Origin: Anaerolineales bacterium
GTDB lineage: Bacteria > Chloroflexota > Anaerolineae > Aggregatilineales > J027
Reading direction: 5' to 3'
DNA length: 64,000 nt
Assembly: GCA_020634155.1 (NCBI GenBank)
Contig: JACKCI010000001.1
Location: 2,115,722-2,179,721, forward strand
In this document: positions 43,221-53,031 of the stretch, piece by piece
How the letters are laid out: the number at the start of each line of letters is the position of its first letter
How positions within the stretch are numbered: the first letter of the stretch is position 1
Translations under genes and position numbers: made by a program
The notes under the pieces: model-generated
The model's input: the letters and a program-made list of their open reading frames with translations, nothing else
Database searches by the model: none
What the model was told of the DNA's origin: nothing

Positions 43221-43655
43221 TTAACGCAGTTGCGGTGTTCGGCACTGCTGAATTGCAACGCCACGCACTTGATTATCATTCCATTCATCAGCCCTCATAT
43301 CCCCACATATACACCACCCTCTATCCTCAACGGTACTGAGGAGGTAATAATTTGGTTGGTCGGGGATACGAATCTCGACAACAGCCTCATAAGTCTCCGC
43401 CGTCAACACCTTGTATCTGACCTCACGGCGCTCGAAATCAGGCAGGGTATCAGCTTGATAGGCAGTTATGAGCGGCCCCATGACCATCAGATTGGGGTTC
43501 TCTTGCACCGTCATACACAGGCCCCGTTCAATGCGACTCTCATCATTATCGGCTAATCCATCCATCAAATAGCGGGCAGCACGCACAGGTTGGGGGTCGG
43601 GACTACAGGCGGTTAGTGCCACTAAAATTAATCCCCATAGTACCATTGCCCGCAT
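43221..43655 (-). CDS. small lipoprotein between murB and ftsQ, unassigned
   Basis: A 144-residue predicted lipoprotein: MRAMVLWGLILVALTAC, an LTAC lipobox, then a Pro-rich start. The mature part contains several Cys (near residues 47, 112-114 and 139; GWCICGDMR near the end) that could form disulphides outside the membrane. No family was recognised. It lies 6 bases ahead of ftsQ and adjoins the murB stop, embedded in the division/cell-wall cluster, so an envelope or septum role is possible but unproven. Confidence 0.68.
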   Translation of the reverse strand: MRAMVLWGLILVALTACSPDPQPVRAARYLMDGLADNDESRIERGLCMTVQENPNLMVMGPLITAYQADTLPDFERREVRYKVLTAETYEAVVEIRIPDQPNYYLLSTVEDRGWCICGDMRADEWNDNQVRGVAIQQCRTPQLR

Positions 43656-44555
43656 CTATTTATCCCCTAGCAATTCAATTTCTAATTCAAGTTCAACCCC
43701 AAATCGAGCTAAGACTTGGGATTGAACCAGTTCAATGAGAGCGTGATAGTCAGTAGCAGTACCTGCGTCGAGATTGATGAAAAAATTAGCATGGATAGGC
43801 GAAATCTGTACCCCGCCGACCTGATGTCCCTTGAGGCCAGCCGCTTCAATCAAGCGTCCGGCATAATCGCCACTGGGGTTCTTAAACATACTTCCCAAAC
43901 TTGCGCCGGGGGGCTGGGTACGCTTGCGGTGCGCGATAAAGCCATCCGCTGTAACGGTCAATTCATGAGGGTCGTGGCCTGCCTCTAGTTGGAGGGTGGC
44001 GTCTAGTACCAAATACTGATGCTGGCCTTTGAGGATGCTATAGCGATAAGCATAGGCCAAGCGCTCGACAGGCCACACGCTGGGTTCATACGATGCTTCT
44101 ATATCCATGATGATAGCCTGCACCAGATTACCCGCCATATCGCCGCCATGTGCGCCTGCATTATTGACCACTGCCCCGCCCAGCGTACCCGGAATGCTGA
44201 CCGCCCACTCAAGCCCCTTTAGCCCTTGTACTAGGCAACGCCGCGCAAGGGTTATCAGACTCACGCCACTCTCGGCCTGTACCCGTCCTGTAGCGGGGTC
44301 AATCTCAACGCCCTTGGTGTGGTTGATAATCACTAAGCCGCGCACACCCCCATCCGCCACCAAGACATTGGCTCCCCCGCCGAGTACCCAATAGGGGATA
44401 TGCTGTTGGTGAGCATAGATAACGGCTTCCAACAATGCTTGGCGGGTGCGGGCAATCGCAACGGTATCAGCAGGGCCACCCAAGCGAGCGGCGGTATATT
44501 TGGCTAAGGGTTCATTGTAAAGGACGGTTAAGTCGGCGATCACTTCTAGGCTCAT
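43656..44555 (-). CDS. murB: UDP-N-acetylmuramate dehydrogenase MurB
   Basis: A 299-residue FAD enzyme that reduces enolpyruvyl-UDP-GlcNAc to UDP-MurNAc. N-terminal FAD domain: [17 protein letters not shown], then [20 protein letters not shown] and [25 protein letters not shown]-terminal: YRYSILKG and the catalytic-Ser region [47 protein letters not shown]. Length and motif set fit the type II group. ATG 44555 overlaps the murC stop (ATGA), showing coupling; an in-frame upstream start would extend into murC. Part of ftsW-murG-cvpA-murC-murB. Confidence 0.95.
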   Translation of the reverse strand: MSLEVIADLTVLYNEPLAKYTAARLGGPADTVAIARTRQALLEAVIYAHQQHIPYWVLGGGANVLVADGGVRGLVIINHTKGVEIDPATGRVQAESGVSLITLARRCLVQGLKGLEWAVSIPGTLGGAVVNNAGAHGGDMAGNLVQAIIMDIEASYEPSVWPVERLAYAYRYSILKGQHQYLVLDATLQLEAGHDPHELTVTADGFIAHRKRTQPPGASLGSMFKNPSGDYAGRLIEAAGLKGHQVGGVQISPIHANFFINLDAGTATDYHALIELVQSQVLARFGVELELEIELLGDK

Positions 44556-45919
44556 GGCTGTAGCCTCTCCAGCAAAATCTCGCCAATACGGGGTGCATCG
44601 CCCGCGCTGAAAATTATCACGCAATCACCCGCTTTAACCGTTTGCTCTAGCAGACTTGCGCTGGCCTCAAAGCCGCCACTATAGCGGGCATCGGGATGAG
44701 GCATCCGCTCGGCAAGGTCGGGCGCACTCAAACCGGGGGTTGGCTCCTCCCGCACCGAATAGACATCGGTAATCAGCACATGGTCAGCATCGCCAAAAGC
44801 GTGCATAAAATCATCAGCTAGAGCGCGGAGACGGTTATAGGTGTGGGGTTGCCAGACAGCCCATAATTGTCCCTCAATGCCACGCCATGCTTCTAGCGTC
44901 AGGCGGATAGCGGTGGGGTGATGGGCATAATCATTGACAAGGGTCACACCTCCTACTCGCCCCATAATTTGAGAGCGGCGGGCAGTGCCTTGGAAGGTAT
45001 CAAGTGTAGTTTGAATGGTGGATAGCGGAATGCCGATATGGTGAGCCGTTGCAATCACCGCCAACGCATTCTCGACGTTGTGCTTCCCCATCAGACTCAA
45101 CTCAACCGTGCCCTGTGACTGGCCTTGATGATAGAGTGTGAAGGTCGTCACCCCTCTGGCGTGCGGCTGAATGTCGGAGGCAGCCCAATCAGCGTTTAGG
45201 TTCTCAAGGCTATAGGTAAGTGTATCAGGGCGGTTATGGATGAGTTCGGCAACAGGCGGACTATCAATCCCTGCCACCACCACGCCCTCAGTCTGTTCAA
45301 TAAAGCGCCGAAAAGTATCGACCATCACGGCAAGGGTAGGGAACTGGTCAGGATGGTCATGCTCAATATTATTGACAATCGCAACCGCTGGGCGCAAACC
45401 CAAGAACATTTCCCCATACTCGTCAGCTTCTATCACAAACCATTGGCTTCGCCCAACACAGGCATTGGTACCTGTGCTATTCATGACTCCGCCGACAATT
45501 GCGGTAGGGTCGAGGCCTGCTTCAGTAAGGACATGGCAGAGTAAGGCTGTGGTGGTCGTCTTGCCATGTACCCCCGATACCGCTAAGGTTTGATAAGGAG
45601 CCGTCAATGCGCCAATTGCATCTCGACGGTGCAGAACGGGGATACCACGTTGATAGGCGGTTTCGATTTCGGGGTTGGTGCTTGGAATAGCGGAACTTGC
45701 CAGCAATACGTCAACATTGGAGCCAACGTTAGCGGCATTATGTCCAATCATAATCTGAGCGCCTGCGGCTTCAAGGCTGGCAGTCAGGGCATTGGCTTTT
45801 TGGTCAGAGCCGCTGATGGTATAGCCCGTTTCTAATAACACGCGGGCAATGGCTGACATGCCAAAACCACCGATGCCTACCACATGAATATGTTGACCTG
45901 AAACCAGTTGAAACGCCAA
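44552..45919 (-). CDS. murC: UDP-N-acetylmuramate--L-alanine ligase MurC
   Basis: A Mur ligase of 455 residues that adds the first L-Ala to UDP-MurNAc. The N-terminal Rossmann motif is HIHVVGIGGFGMSAIARVLL, then GHNAANVGSNVDVLLASSAI. P-loop: VSGVHGKTTTTALL; central motif FVIEADEYGEMF and NNIEHDHPDQFPT; C-terminal LVNDYAHHPTAIRLTLEAW and TDVYSVREEP. The frame is open to 45997, overlapping the CvpA-like gene; TTG 45919, two bases after that gene's stop, gives the usual N-terminal length, though no clear ribosome-binding site precedes it. The start is therefore uncertain. Confidence 0.94.
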   Translation of the reverse strand: MAFQLVSGQHIHVVGIGGFGMSAIARVLLETGYTISGSDQKANALTASLEAAGAQIMIGHNAANVGSNVDVLLASSAIPSTNPEIETAYQRGIPVLHRRDAIGALTAPYQTLAVSGVHGKTTTTALLCHVLTEAGLDPTAIVGGVMNSTGTNACVGRSQWFVIEADEYGEMFLGLRPAVAIVNNIEHDHPDQFPTLAVMVDTFRRFIEQTEGVVVAGIDSPPVAELIHNRPDTLTYSLENLNADWAASDIQPHARGVTTFTLYHQGQSQGTVELSLMGKHNVENALAVIATAHHIGIPLSTIQTTLDTFQGTARRSQIMGRVGGVTLVNDYAHHPTAIRLTLEAWRGIEGQLWAVWQPHTYNRLRALADDFMHAFGDADHVLITDVYSVREEPTPGLSAPDLAERMPHPDARYSGGFEASASLLEQTVKAGDCVIIFSAGDAPRIGEILLERLQP

Positions 45920-45921
45920 GA

Positions 45922-46458
45922 TTAGATAATCGCAATCAAAATGAATAAGAACAGCAAAATCACGGCCACTGTCAACAAGTTCCCTTGTTGCATCCATACT
46001 AAGGGCAGAATGGATACCATTTCTGCACTACTTGAATCGGGAGGAGGGGCTGCTACACTTGGTGACAGAGGATAGGCCAGTTGATCCATGAAATACCAGA
46101 GTGAGCCAAAAAGCAGGTAGGCATTGACACCACCAGTAATGGCACCAAGGATACGGTTTTGCCATTCATCACGGGCACCACTTCCTTTACCACGCCATTT
46201 AGTTGGAGTGATGCGATCAGGCGGGGTTTGATACGAGAAGAAAGCGACAACCCCCAAAAAGATGGCTTTGACATAAAACACTTGGGCAAGACCCGACCCT
46301 TGACCAATGCTCTCAAAAAAATTATCAAACTGGACTAGTGTAAATAGGGCGAGAATAATACCTGACAGCGCAACAAATTCTTTGCCGAATCCGCGCAAAT
46401 AGCCAATGGTTCCAAATAAAATTATGCAAAACCAAAGAAAACTACTGAGTTGTATCAT
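45922..46458 (-). CDS. CvpA-like membrane protein in the division cluster
   Basis: A 178-residue protein with an N-terminal helix (FLWFCIILFGTIGYLRGFGKEFVALSGIILALFTL), a second and third helix, and a final hydrophobic segment ending at the C terminus (LLTVAVILLFLFILIAII). The first 40 residues, with G-x-x-R-G-x-x-K-E pattern, match the CvpA family. A hydrophilic loop of about 40 residues lies between helices 2 and 3 (TPPDRITPTKWRGKGSGARDEW). Between murG and murC it probably has an envelope function, but none is established. Confidence 0.7.
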   Translation of the reverse strand: MIQLSSFLWFCIILFGTIGYLRGFGKEFVALSGIILALFTLVQFDNFFESIGQGSGLAQVFYVKAIFLGVVAFFSYQTPPDRITPTKWRGKGSGARDEWQNRILGAITGGVNAYLLFGSLWYFMDQLAYPLSPSVAAPPPDSSSAEMVSILPLVWMQQGNLLTVAVILLFLFILIAII

Positions 46459-46461
46459 TGG

Positions 46462-47565
46462 TCATCCCTTAATCGTTTGGCTCAAAATGATTTGAGCGAT
46501 GTTCTCGGCTCCATCAGTGCATGCTAATTGGCGTGCTGCGGTTGCCATCTGGTTCAGACGGTCAGGGGTAGTCAGCACATCTTTTAGCAGCGGAATAAGC
46601 TTGTCAATTTCAGTTTCATCTAGGCGAATAGCGGCTCCCTGACTCGCTAGCCAATCGGCGTTGACTTCTTGGTAGTGCCATTCATAGGCCAATGGCACCA
46701 AGACGGCGGGCAATCCGAACAAGGGCAACTCACCCAAGGTACTGGCCCCCGCCCGACTCAGCACTAAATCCGCCGCTGCAAAAGCCAATCCCATCTCATG
46801 CACATAGTCCCGCACATGATAGCGGGCTTGCCACTCGGCAGGAAGCTTGGTATAAGCCGCCTGCACTTCGGCTGCATCTAATTTGCCGGAAATATGGATT
46901 ATCTGCAAGTCAGGGATTGCCATAAGTTGGTCAAGTTGGGTGTAAACTGCACGGTTTAAGGCACGTGAGCCTCGGCTACCACCAAATACCAAGAGCGTGC
47001 GCTGGTTGGCATCAAGGCCAAAATGCTCAATGGCGGCCTCGCGGGTAGCTGTCAACAACTCGGATCGTAAGGGATAGCCCGTTTCAATAACTTGCTTATG
47101 GGCGGGATAATAGCGAGCCGTGTCGCCAACGGTTGCGGTAATGACCCGTGCAAATCGCCCCAAGACCTTGAGTGTGCGCCCCGGCTCAATATCTGGTACA
47201 AAAATGATAGTGGGGATGCGGTAGAGCCAAGCGGCGATTGCCACTGGAATGCTGACCCAGCCGCCTGTCAAGAAAACCGCTGCTGGACGCCGCCATAGCA
47301 ACAGCCAAAAAGACTGAAGGATACCGATGAAAAGGCGCACCAGACTGACCAACTTAATCAGCGGATTAACCCCATGCAGCGGCCCGCCCTGTACCCGATT
47401 CCATGCGACCAAAGGCAGACCAGCACGTTGGATAAGGTCATTCTCAATGCCGACGGCGCTGCTCACAAAATGAAGGTCGGCTTGCTTACGTAGGGCATTA
47501 GCCACAACTAATGCGGGATATACGCCCCCGCCGGTCCCGCCCGCTGAGATCAGAATTCGGGTCAA
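46462..47565 (-). CDS. murG: UDP-GlcNAc:lipid I glycosyltransferase MurG
   Basis: A 367-residue GT28-family enzyme converting lipid I to lipid II. Motifs are SAGGTGGGVYPALVVANAL, VFLTGGWVSIPVAIAAWL, VFGGSRGSRALNRAV and the UDP-binding block DLVLSRAGASTLGELPLFGLPAVLVPLAYEWHYQEVNA. The usual His in the first glycine loop (GGTGGH) is Gly here. TTG 47565 is preferred as start: it follows AGGAAGGAA at the right distance and fits known MurG N termini; an upstream ATG 47583 is the alternative. It overlaps the ftsW 3' end by 68 bases. Confidence 0.93.
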   Translation of the reverse strand: MTRILISAGGTGGGVYPALVVANALRKQADLHFVSSAVGIENDLIQRAGLPLVAWNRVQGGPLHGVNPLIKLVSLVRLFIGILQSFWLLLWRRPAAVFLTGGWVSIPVAIAAWLYRIPTIIFVPDIEPGRTLKVLGRFARVITATVGDTARYYPAHKQVIETGYPLRSELLTATREAAIEHFGLDANQRTLLVFGGSRGSRALNRAVYTQLDQLMAIPDLQIIHISGKLDAAEVQAAYTKLPAEWQARYHVRDYVHEMGLAFAAADLVLSRAGASTLGELPLFGLPAVLVPLAYEWHYQEVNADWLASQGAAIRLDETEIDKLIPLLKDVLTTPDRLNQMATAARQLACTDGAENIAQIILSQTIKG

Positions 47566-49009
47566 CGGTTGTTCCTTCCTCATGGGATTCTGCTAAATCC
47601 TGTGGCGCAGCATCGGTTGATGGCGCATCAATGGTATCCAGCGCCACATCAAAATTGACGGGGGCGCTTTCTGGACGCGGCTCTTGACGGATGCGTTCTA
47701 GTTCTTCTTTGCGTTGGCGTTGACGAGCAACTTGGGCCTTTTTTACTGTGCGCTTATCGACCATCGGCGGGCGCTTGACCGCTTTCTGGGGTTCAGGCTT
47801 GGTTTTTTCCTCAGCAACCACTGGCAACCATGCCGCTTGACGTTCTTCGGGCGGGGTTAAGGCCGTCACCCGTGAAACGGATAGCACCAAGCCAATGCCC
47901 GCCATTGCGGCCACCAAGGTTGACCCTCCAAAGCTGATAAAAGGCAAGGGTACACCAGTTGGTGGGACAAGGGCTGTCATTACCGCGATATTCAACAAGG
48001 CGTCATATACCAGCCAGATGATAATGCCCGACGCCAGCAGGGAGCCAAACGCATCAGGTGCCTCTCGCGCAATTTTGAAGCCACGTATCACCATCAGCAC
48101 ATATAGGGCAATCACAATAAAGCAGCCAAACAGCCCCAACTCCTCGCCAATCACCGCGAACACACTATCGGTATGTGGGAAGGGGATAGCATACTTTTGG
48201 CGGCCTTCACCCAGACCGACCCCGAACAAGCCACCATCTAAGAAGGCCACAATGGCGGCCTGCACATGGTCATTGGCAAGGGTGAGGTTCTCAATAGCCG
48301 CAAGGTGGTCATTAATACGACGCTGGGCGTATTCAAATTGTGTAGAAATTGTCCAGCCTGCCACTAGCGCCGCACCCGTTAGCGCACCCAATTGGAGCCA
48401 ATGAGCACCCGCCAAGAAAAACATTGTTAAGGTAGTGGCTAGAATATTGGCAGCCGTCGAAATATCGGGTTGCAGAACAATCAAAACCGTTACGGTGCCA
48501 ACCATGATGGTAAAGGGAATCAGACCATAGGTGATATTGCGAATTTTCTGGCGCTTGGATGCCAGCCACGCCGCCATATAAATGACCACTACCAGCTTGG
48601 CAGCCTCACCGGGTTGATAAGAGCCACTCAACAATGAGCGCCGTGCCTCCAGCCGTTCATCCCCATAGCCCAGCACGAGTAAGAGCGCAATGATAATTGC
48701 CAGCATGAGCAGCGGGCTTAGGCGTCGCCAGATGCGGTAATCTATACGTGCCAGACCGTACAGGGCGATAATCCCCACAAACAGGTTTGGGAATAACTGA
48801 CGGCGGAAGAAATAGGTGGTTGAGGAGTCTTCAGTTGCCAGAAAGGACGCATCGATACTGGCGGAATAAACCATCAACAACCCGACAGCGCACAGCAACC
48901 CTACCACCGCCAACAAATACAAGTCCATTTGCAAAATGGATGCACGTGGGCGAGATTGGGCAACAGGGCGACTATCTTCAACAAATTGCGGCAATGCTTG
49001 TTCCGACAT
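47498..49009 (-). CDS. ftsW: FtsW/SEDS peptidoglycan polymerase
   Basis: A 503-residue polytopic SEDS-family glycosyltransferase with about ten helices. Markers are LLCAVGLLMVYSAS in the first helix region, QPGEAAKLVVVIYMAAWL, VLIVLQPDISTAANI, GLFGVGLGEGRQKYAIPFPHTDSVFAVIGEELGLFG, and MTALVPPTGVPLPFISFGGSTLVAAMAGIGL, which carries the conserved PxTGxPLPFxSxGGS. A long charged C-terminal extension of about 130 residues (RRPPMVDKRTVKKAQVARQRQR then acidic DPNSDLSGRDRRGRI) is not typical. ATG 49009 has AGAGAGG upstream. It opens the division cluster; murG starts inside its 3' end. Confidence 0.95.
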   Translation of the reverse strand: MSEQALPQFVEDSRPVAQSRPRASILQMDLYLLAVVGLLCAVGLLMVYSASIDASFLATEDSSTTYFFRRQLFPNLFVGIIALYGLARIDYRIWRRLSPLLMLAIIIALLLVLGYGDERLEARRSLLSGSYQPGEAAKLVVVIYMAAWLASKRQKIRNITYGLIPFTIMVGTVTVLIVLQPDISTAANILATTLTMFFLAGAHWLQLGALTGAALVAGWTISTQFEYAQRRINDHLAAIENLTLANDHVQAAIVAFLDGGLFGVGLGEGRQKYAIPFPHTDSVFAVIGEELGLFGCFIVIALYVLMVIRGFKIAREAPDAFGSLLASGIIIWLVYDALLNIAVMTALVPPTGVPLPFISFGGSTLVAAMAGIGLVLSVSRVTALTPPEERQAAWLPVVAEEKTKPEPQKAVKRPPMVDKRTVKKAQVARQRQRKEELERIRQEPRPESAPVNFDVALDTIDAPSTDAAPQDLAESHEEGTTVDPNSDLSGRDRRGRISRISCG

Positions 49010-49100
49010 GGCAACCTCTCTCGCTCTATTATCCAAGATTCAGGGGCTTGAAACAAGTTCGGGCAAAGTGGGGCTACCACCTTGCCCGACATCAGGCGAT

Positions 49101-50894
49101 TTAGCGGGTCAGTTGATCGAGGCGGTCAATGTATTGGGTCAAAATAGCAAAGGTTTGCTCGACAGGTTCGGGGGTAGTCAAATCAACCCCAGCCTTCTTC
49201 AGTACATCAATCGGATAACCAGAACTGCCGGACGACAAGAAGCCACGATAATCTTCAGCGGCATTCGGTTCATTTGCCAAGACACGGCTGGCTAAGGCAT
49301 GAGCACCCGATATGCCTGTTGCATATTGGAAGGGATAGTAGGCGGCATAGAGATGCGGGAACTGCGCCCACGTAATCCCAACGCGGTCATGGTCTACATG
49401 CATTTCACCGCCATAACCCTCGCTGAATAGCTCCGTCATGAGTTTAATCATGTCGTCAGCCGTCAGGCTACCACCTTGCTCCACCCGTTGGTGGACTTCA
49501 TGCTCGTAGCGGGCCAGCGTTGGCATGATGAAGAAATAGCGATGGAAGTTCGACATGGCCTCTTCAATCAAAGCAATTTGGAAGCCGGGGTCGGGATTGT
49601 GCTTAAACAGATAGTCCCGCAGCATGGCTTGGTGGAAATTAGATGCCACCTCGGCCACAAATGACGAGTAACCTGAATAAATAACAGGTTGGTGCTGCCA
49701 TGTCAAATAGGAGTGCATGGAGTGACCCAATTCATGGGCAAGGGTACTCATGCTCTCAAGCGAATTGGCATAGCTCATCATGATGAAGGGGTAGGTACCC
49801 TTGGAACCGCTGGAGAAAGCCCCGCTTGACTTGCCCTCGTTGGGGTAACGGTCTACCCAGCGATTCTCTAGGCTGCCTTGTCGCATGGTGGCTACATAGG
49901 TATCGCCCAGAGGTGCAAGGGCTTCGGTCAACCAATCAACTGCTTGGTTATATTCAACGACAGGCCGTGCCTTACTAAGAGGTGCCCATATATCGTAAGG
50001 GTTGAGGGTTTCATAGCCGAGGATCCGCCGACGGATAGCCCAGTAGCGGTGCCATGTTGGCAGGAAGCGCTGATAGGTGTTAATCAGGTTATGGAAAACC
50101 TCAACTGGGATATTGTCAGGGAACAAGACCGCTTCAAGGGTACCAGAATAGCCGCGCACATGGGCCTCAAAAGCATCTTGTTTGACAGAAGCCAAGTAGT
50201 TGGCAGCAAGGGTGTGCTTATAGTCCAGATAGCGGTCTGCATAGTTCTCCCACGCTGTGCGCCGCACTTCGCGGTTGGGGTTGTTCATCAAGTCGGTGAT
50301 GGTGCTTTGGGCAACGGGTTCATCTTCGGCGGCTTGAGCGAATTTGAAATCGGCATCGGTCAGCATCGAATAGGTGCGATAGGGCATTGAGAAGTTGTCC
50401 GCCAATAGCCCTAGCACCTCCTCAACCTCAGCCGAGCGGATGTGTTGCTGTTTACGGAATAGCCCTTCGATATAATGGCGATAAACCGCCAAATCAGTAT
50501 TTTCGTCCATCCACTGGCTGAGGGTGTCCCAACCAATCTGGAGGAGTTCGGGGTCAGCAAAGGCGGTTAAGGCTTGCACTTGCCCAACCAACATCATCCC
50601 CCGCCCTTGCATGGCAACCGCTGCTTGGTCGTTGGTATCAACAGCAGAGGACATACCTGCATAGACCATCAACTTGCCAATGGTAATGCCCATTTCGCTG
50701 GTGAGGTTCATCCATTCCACCAACGTTGTGGGGCTATCACTGAGGTGTCCCTCAAAGCGCTTGAGGGATGGTAATTGTGCAGCCAAATCTTGATATGCGG
50801 CCTCCCATGCCTCGCGTGATTCAAAGACACTGGGGGCATTCCATGTATGCTCGGCGGGAATATCATGCCGCTTGGGGAGAGCTTTGGATTCCAT
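49101..50894 (-). CDS. pepF: oligoendopeptidase F (M3 family)
   Basis: A 597-residue cytoplasmic zinc metallopeptidase. The M3 motif STLAHELGHSMHSYL (H-E-x-x-H near 388) with the downstream Glu in FVAEVASNFHQAMLRDYL defines the active site, and the C-terminal GISGAHALASRVL segment is typical of PepF. It degrades short peptides. ATG 50894 is preceded by AAAGGAA; a TTG just upstream is in frame. It is monocistronic or downstream of sucCD, with a hairpin terminator between. Confidence 0.94.
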   Translation of the reverse strand: MESKALPKRHDIPAEHTWNAPSVFESREAWEAAYQDLAAQLPSLKRFEGHLSDSPTTLVEWMNLTSEMGITIGKLMVYAGMSSAVDTNDQAAVAMQGRGMMLVGQVQALTAFADPELLQIGWDTLSQWMDENTDLAVYRHYIEGLFRKQQHIRSAEVEEVLGLLADNFSMPYRTYSMLTDADFKFAQAAEDEPVAQSTITDLMNNPNREVRRTAWENYADRYLDYKHTLAANYLASVKQDAFEAHVRGYSGTLEAVLFPDNIPVEVFHNLINTYQRFLPTWHRYWAIRRRILGYETLNPYDIWAPLSKARPVVEYNQAVDWLTEALAPLGDTYVATMRQGSLENRWVDRYPNEGKSSGAFSSGSKGTYPFIMMSYANSLESMSTLAHELGHSMHSYLTWQHQPVIYSGYSSFVAEVASNFHQAMLRDYLFKHNPDPGFQIALIEEAMSNFHRYFFIMPTLARYEHEVHQRVEQGGSLTADDMIKLMTELFSEGYGGEMHVDHDRVGITWAQFPHLYAAYYPFQYATGISGAHALASRVLANEPNAAEDYRGFLSSGSSGYPIDVLKKAGVDLTTPEPVEQTFAILTQYIDRLDQLTR

Positions 50895-50915
50895 CAAGGT
50901 TCCTTTCTATGAAAA

Positions 50916-50942
50916 CAGGGCATCCTCAATTGAGATGCCCTG
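50916..50942 (-). terminator. intrinsic terminator after sucD
   Basis: A perfect 9-bp stem (CAGGGCATC at 50916-50924, GATGCCCTG at 50934-50942) with a 9-base loop is followed on the minus strand by TTTTC. It separates sucD from pepF. Confidence 0.85.
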
Positions 50943-50965
50943 CTTCACTATACTGATCTACAGCA

Positions 50966-51823
50966 TTAACGCAACAGGTCGGGGATTTGTTCAGGGTAGG
51001 CCGCGACCTTGACCCCTACCGACTCAAACTTCTCAATTTTCTCAGCCGCCGTTCCGGTTCCACCCTCAACCAAAGCACCCGCATGACCCATCGTCTTGCC
51101 TTCAGGTGCGCGTTGGCCCGCCACAAAAGCCACTACGGGCTTGGTCATGTGCTTGTGGATGAAATCTGCGGCATTCTGTTCATCAGTACCGCCGATTTCA
51201 CCAATGAGTACGACCTTTTCAGTCATGGGATCGGCTTCGAACATCTTGAGTACGTCAATGAAATTGGTGCCGTTGATGGGGTCGCCGCCGATACCGACAC
51301 AGGTCGTCTGGCCCATATTTTGCTCAGAGAGGGCAAAAACCGCCTCATAGGTGAGGGTACCACTCTTGGAGACCACACCCACTGGGCCGGGCTTGGCAAT
51401 GAAGCCGGGCATAATGCCAACCTTGGATTGACCGGGAGTCAAGAGGCCGGGGCAGTTGGGGCCAAGCAACCGCGATTGGCTGTTTTCGAGGCGGGCACGT
51501 ACTGTCATCATATCCGCTACTGGAATACCCTCAGTGATGCAGACAATCAACTCAATCTCGGCGTCAATGGCTTCCAATATGGAGTCAGCAGCCGCAAACG
51601 GTGGCACAAAAATCACTACGCAGTTGGCATCGGTGGCTTCCTTGGCGGTCTTGGCAGTATCAAAGATGGGCTTACTCAAAACCCATTCTCCGCCTTTCGC
51701 TGGGGTAATACCGCCCACCACATTGGTGCCATAATCTAGCATTTGCTGGGCATGGAATTTGCCTTGGCGTCCGGTCATCCCAGCCACCAGCACGCGGGTA
51801 TCTTTGTCAATCAAAATCGCCAT
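50966..51823 (-). CDS. sucD: succinyl-CoA synthetase alpha subunit
   Basis: A 285-residue subunit of the TCA-cycle enzyme that makes ATP/GTP from succinyl-CoA. The CoA-binding domain begins [26 protein letters not shown], with [14 protein letters not shown] and [15 protein letters not shown]. The active-site His lies in [13 protein letters not shown]; the [22 protein letters not shown] block is typical. It starts one base after sucC, in an operon with it. Confidence 0.96.
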   Translation of the reverse strand: MAILIDKDTRVLVAGMTGRQGKFHAQQMLDYGTNVVGGITPAKGGEWVLSKPIFDTAKTAKEATDANCVVIFVPPFAAADSILEAIDAEIELIVCITEGIPVADMMTVRARLENSQSRLLGPNCPGLLTPGQSKVGIMPGFIAKPGPVGVVSKSGTLTYEAVFALSEQNMGQTTCVGIGGDPINGTNFIDVLKMFEADPMTEKVVLIGEIGGTDEQNAADFIHKHMTKPVVAFVAGQRAPEGKTMGHAGALVEGGTGTAAEKIEKFESVGVKVAAYPEQIPDLLR

Positions 51824-52993
51824 TTACAGCACTCCTCGTACAGTTTCAACGGCTAATTGCGCCGCTTCATTCAGGGTACGCGCCCCAGTAACATTTGGCA
51901 GACTGGCTTCTTCGAGGATACGCAGCCCTTCATCTTGGTTGGTACCTGCCAAGCGGATAATCATGGGTAGTTCGGTGGGGACTTCTGCCAAGGCTGCCAA
52001 AATCCCCTTTGCCACCTCATCACAGCGGGTGATTCCACCAAAGATGTTGATAAGAATGACTTTAACATCAGGGTCAGAAAGGATGATTCTCAAGGCTGTC
52101 GCAACTTTAGCGGCATCGGCCCCGCCTGCCACATCAAGAAAGTTAGCTGGCCCGACACCATATTGTTGACCGAAGTGGGCAGTCAAGTCCATAGTTGCCA
52201 TCGCCAAGCCTGCACCGTTGACCATGCAGCCAATTTGCCCATCCAGCTTGACATAGCTTAAATCAGCTTCGCGGGCTTGGATTTCTTCAGCAGGGTCTGC
52301 GGAGGTATCGCGTTGAGCAGCCAAGTCTTGGTGGCGATAGAGGCCATTGTCATCCAAGGACATCTTGCCATCCAGCGCCTTGAGTTTTTGCTCACCATTT
52401 TCTTCGACAATGGCTAAGGGGTTGATTTCACAGAGGGTAGCGTCGCTATCTTTATAGCATTGGTATAGCCCCTGCAAAATCTTGGTAAATTGTTTCCACA
52501 GTTCACGCGGGAGGTTGATACCCGACGCGATTTCGACAATTTGATAGCTACGGAGGCCGAGCAGCGGGTCAACATGCACACGCAAGATTTTCTCTGGCAT
52601 TGTGCGGTTGACCTCTTCAATGTCCATGCCGCCCTCGGCGCTTGCCATGATAAGGGGCCGACGTGCAGCACGGTCATTGGTAACCGCGAGATAAAGTTCA
52701 CCTTTGATGTTGGCACCGGGGTCAACCAATACTTTGTGAACGGTATGGCCTTTAATATCCATACCTAAAATCGCTTGGGCATGTTGACGGGCATCATCAG
52801 GGGTCTTGGCGACCTTCACACCACCCGCTTTACCACGCCCTCCAGTAAAGACTTGTGCTTTGACAACGGTGACACCACCAAGTTTTTGAGCAATTTGATA
52901 GGCTTCTTCCGGTGTATAGGCGACCTCGCCCACAGGCACTGGAATGCCAAACTCGCCAAACCGTCGTTTGGCCTGAAATTCATGAAGATTCAC
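51824..52993 (-). CDS. sucC: succinyl-CoA synthetase beta subunit
   Basis: A 389-residue ATP-grasp subunit pairing with SucD. N terminus NLHEFQAKRRFGEFGIPVP; VVKAQVFTGGRGKAGGVK; phosphate loop region NINPLAIVEENG-type segment (CEINPLAIVEENGEQKLKALDGKMSLDDN); DQIGCMVNGAGLAMATMD and FLDVAGGADAAKV. These are classical. The GTG start is supported by GGAGGAA with 5-base spacing. The promoter (53032-53060) lies on the minus strand within the gap to the TPR protein gene. Confidence 0.96.
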   Translation of the reverse strand: MNLHEFQAKRRFGEFGIPVPVGEVAYTPEEAYQIAQKLGGVTVVKAQVFTGGRGKAGGVKVAKTPDDARQHAQAILGMDIKGHTVHKVLVDPGANIKGELYLAVTNDRAARRPLIMASAEGGMDIEEVNRTMPEKILRVHVDPLLGLRSYQIVEIASGINLPRELWKQFTKILQGLYQCYKDSDATLCEINPLAIVEENGEQKLKALDGKMSLDDNGLYRHQDLAAQRDTSADPAEEIQAREADLSYVKLDGQIGCMVNGAGLAMATMDLTAHFGQQYGVGPANFLDVAGGADAAKVATALRIILSDPDVKVILINIFGGITRCDEVAKGILAALAEVPTELPMIIRLAGTNQDEGLRILEEASLPNVTGARTLNEAAQLAVETVRGVL

Positions 52994-53031
52994 GCAATTT
53001 CCTCCGTAAAAATTTCACATAGGTCGGAGGA

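Noticed and set aside
50987..51739. A 250-codon open frame opposite sucD
   Set aside because: sucD is diagnostic on the minus strand, and the long antisense frame is a codon-usage by-product.
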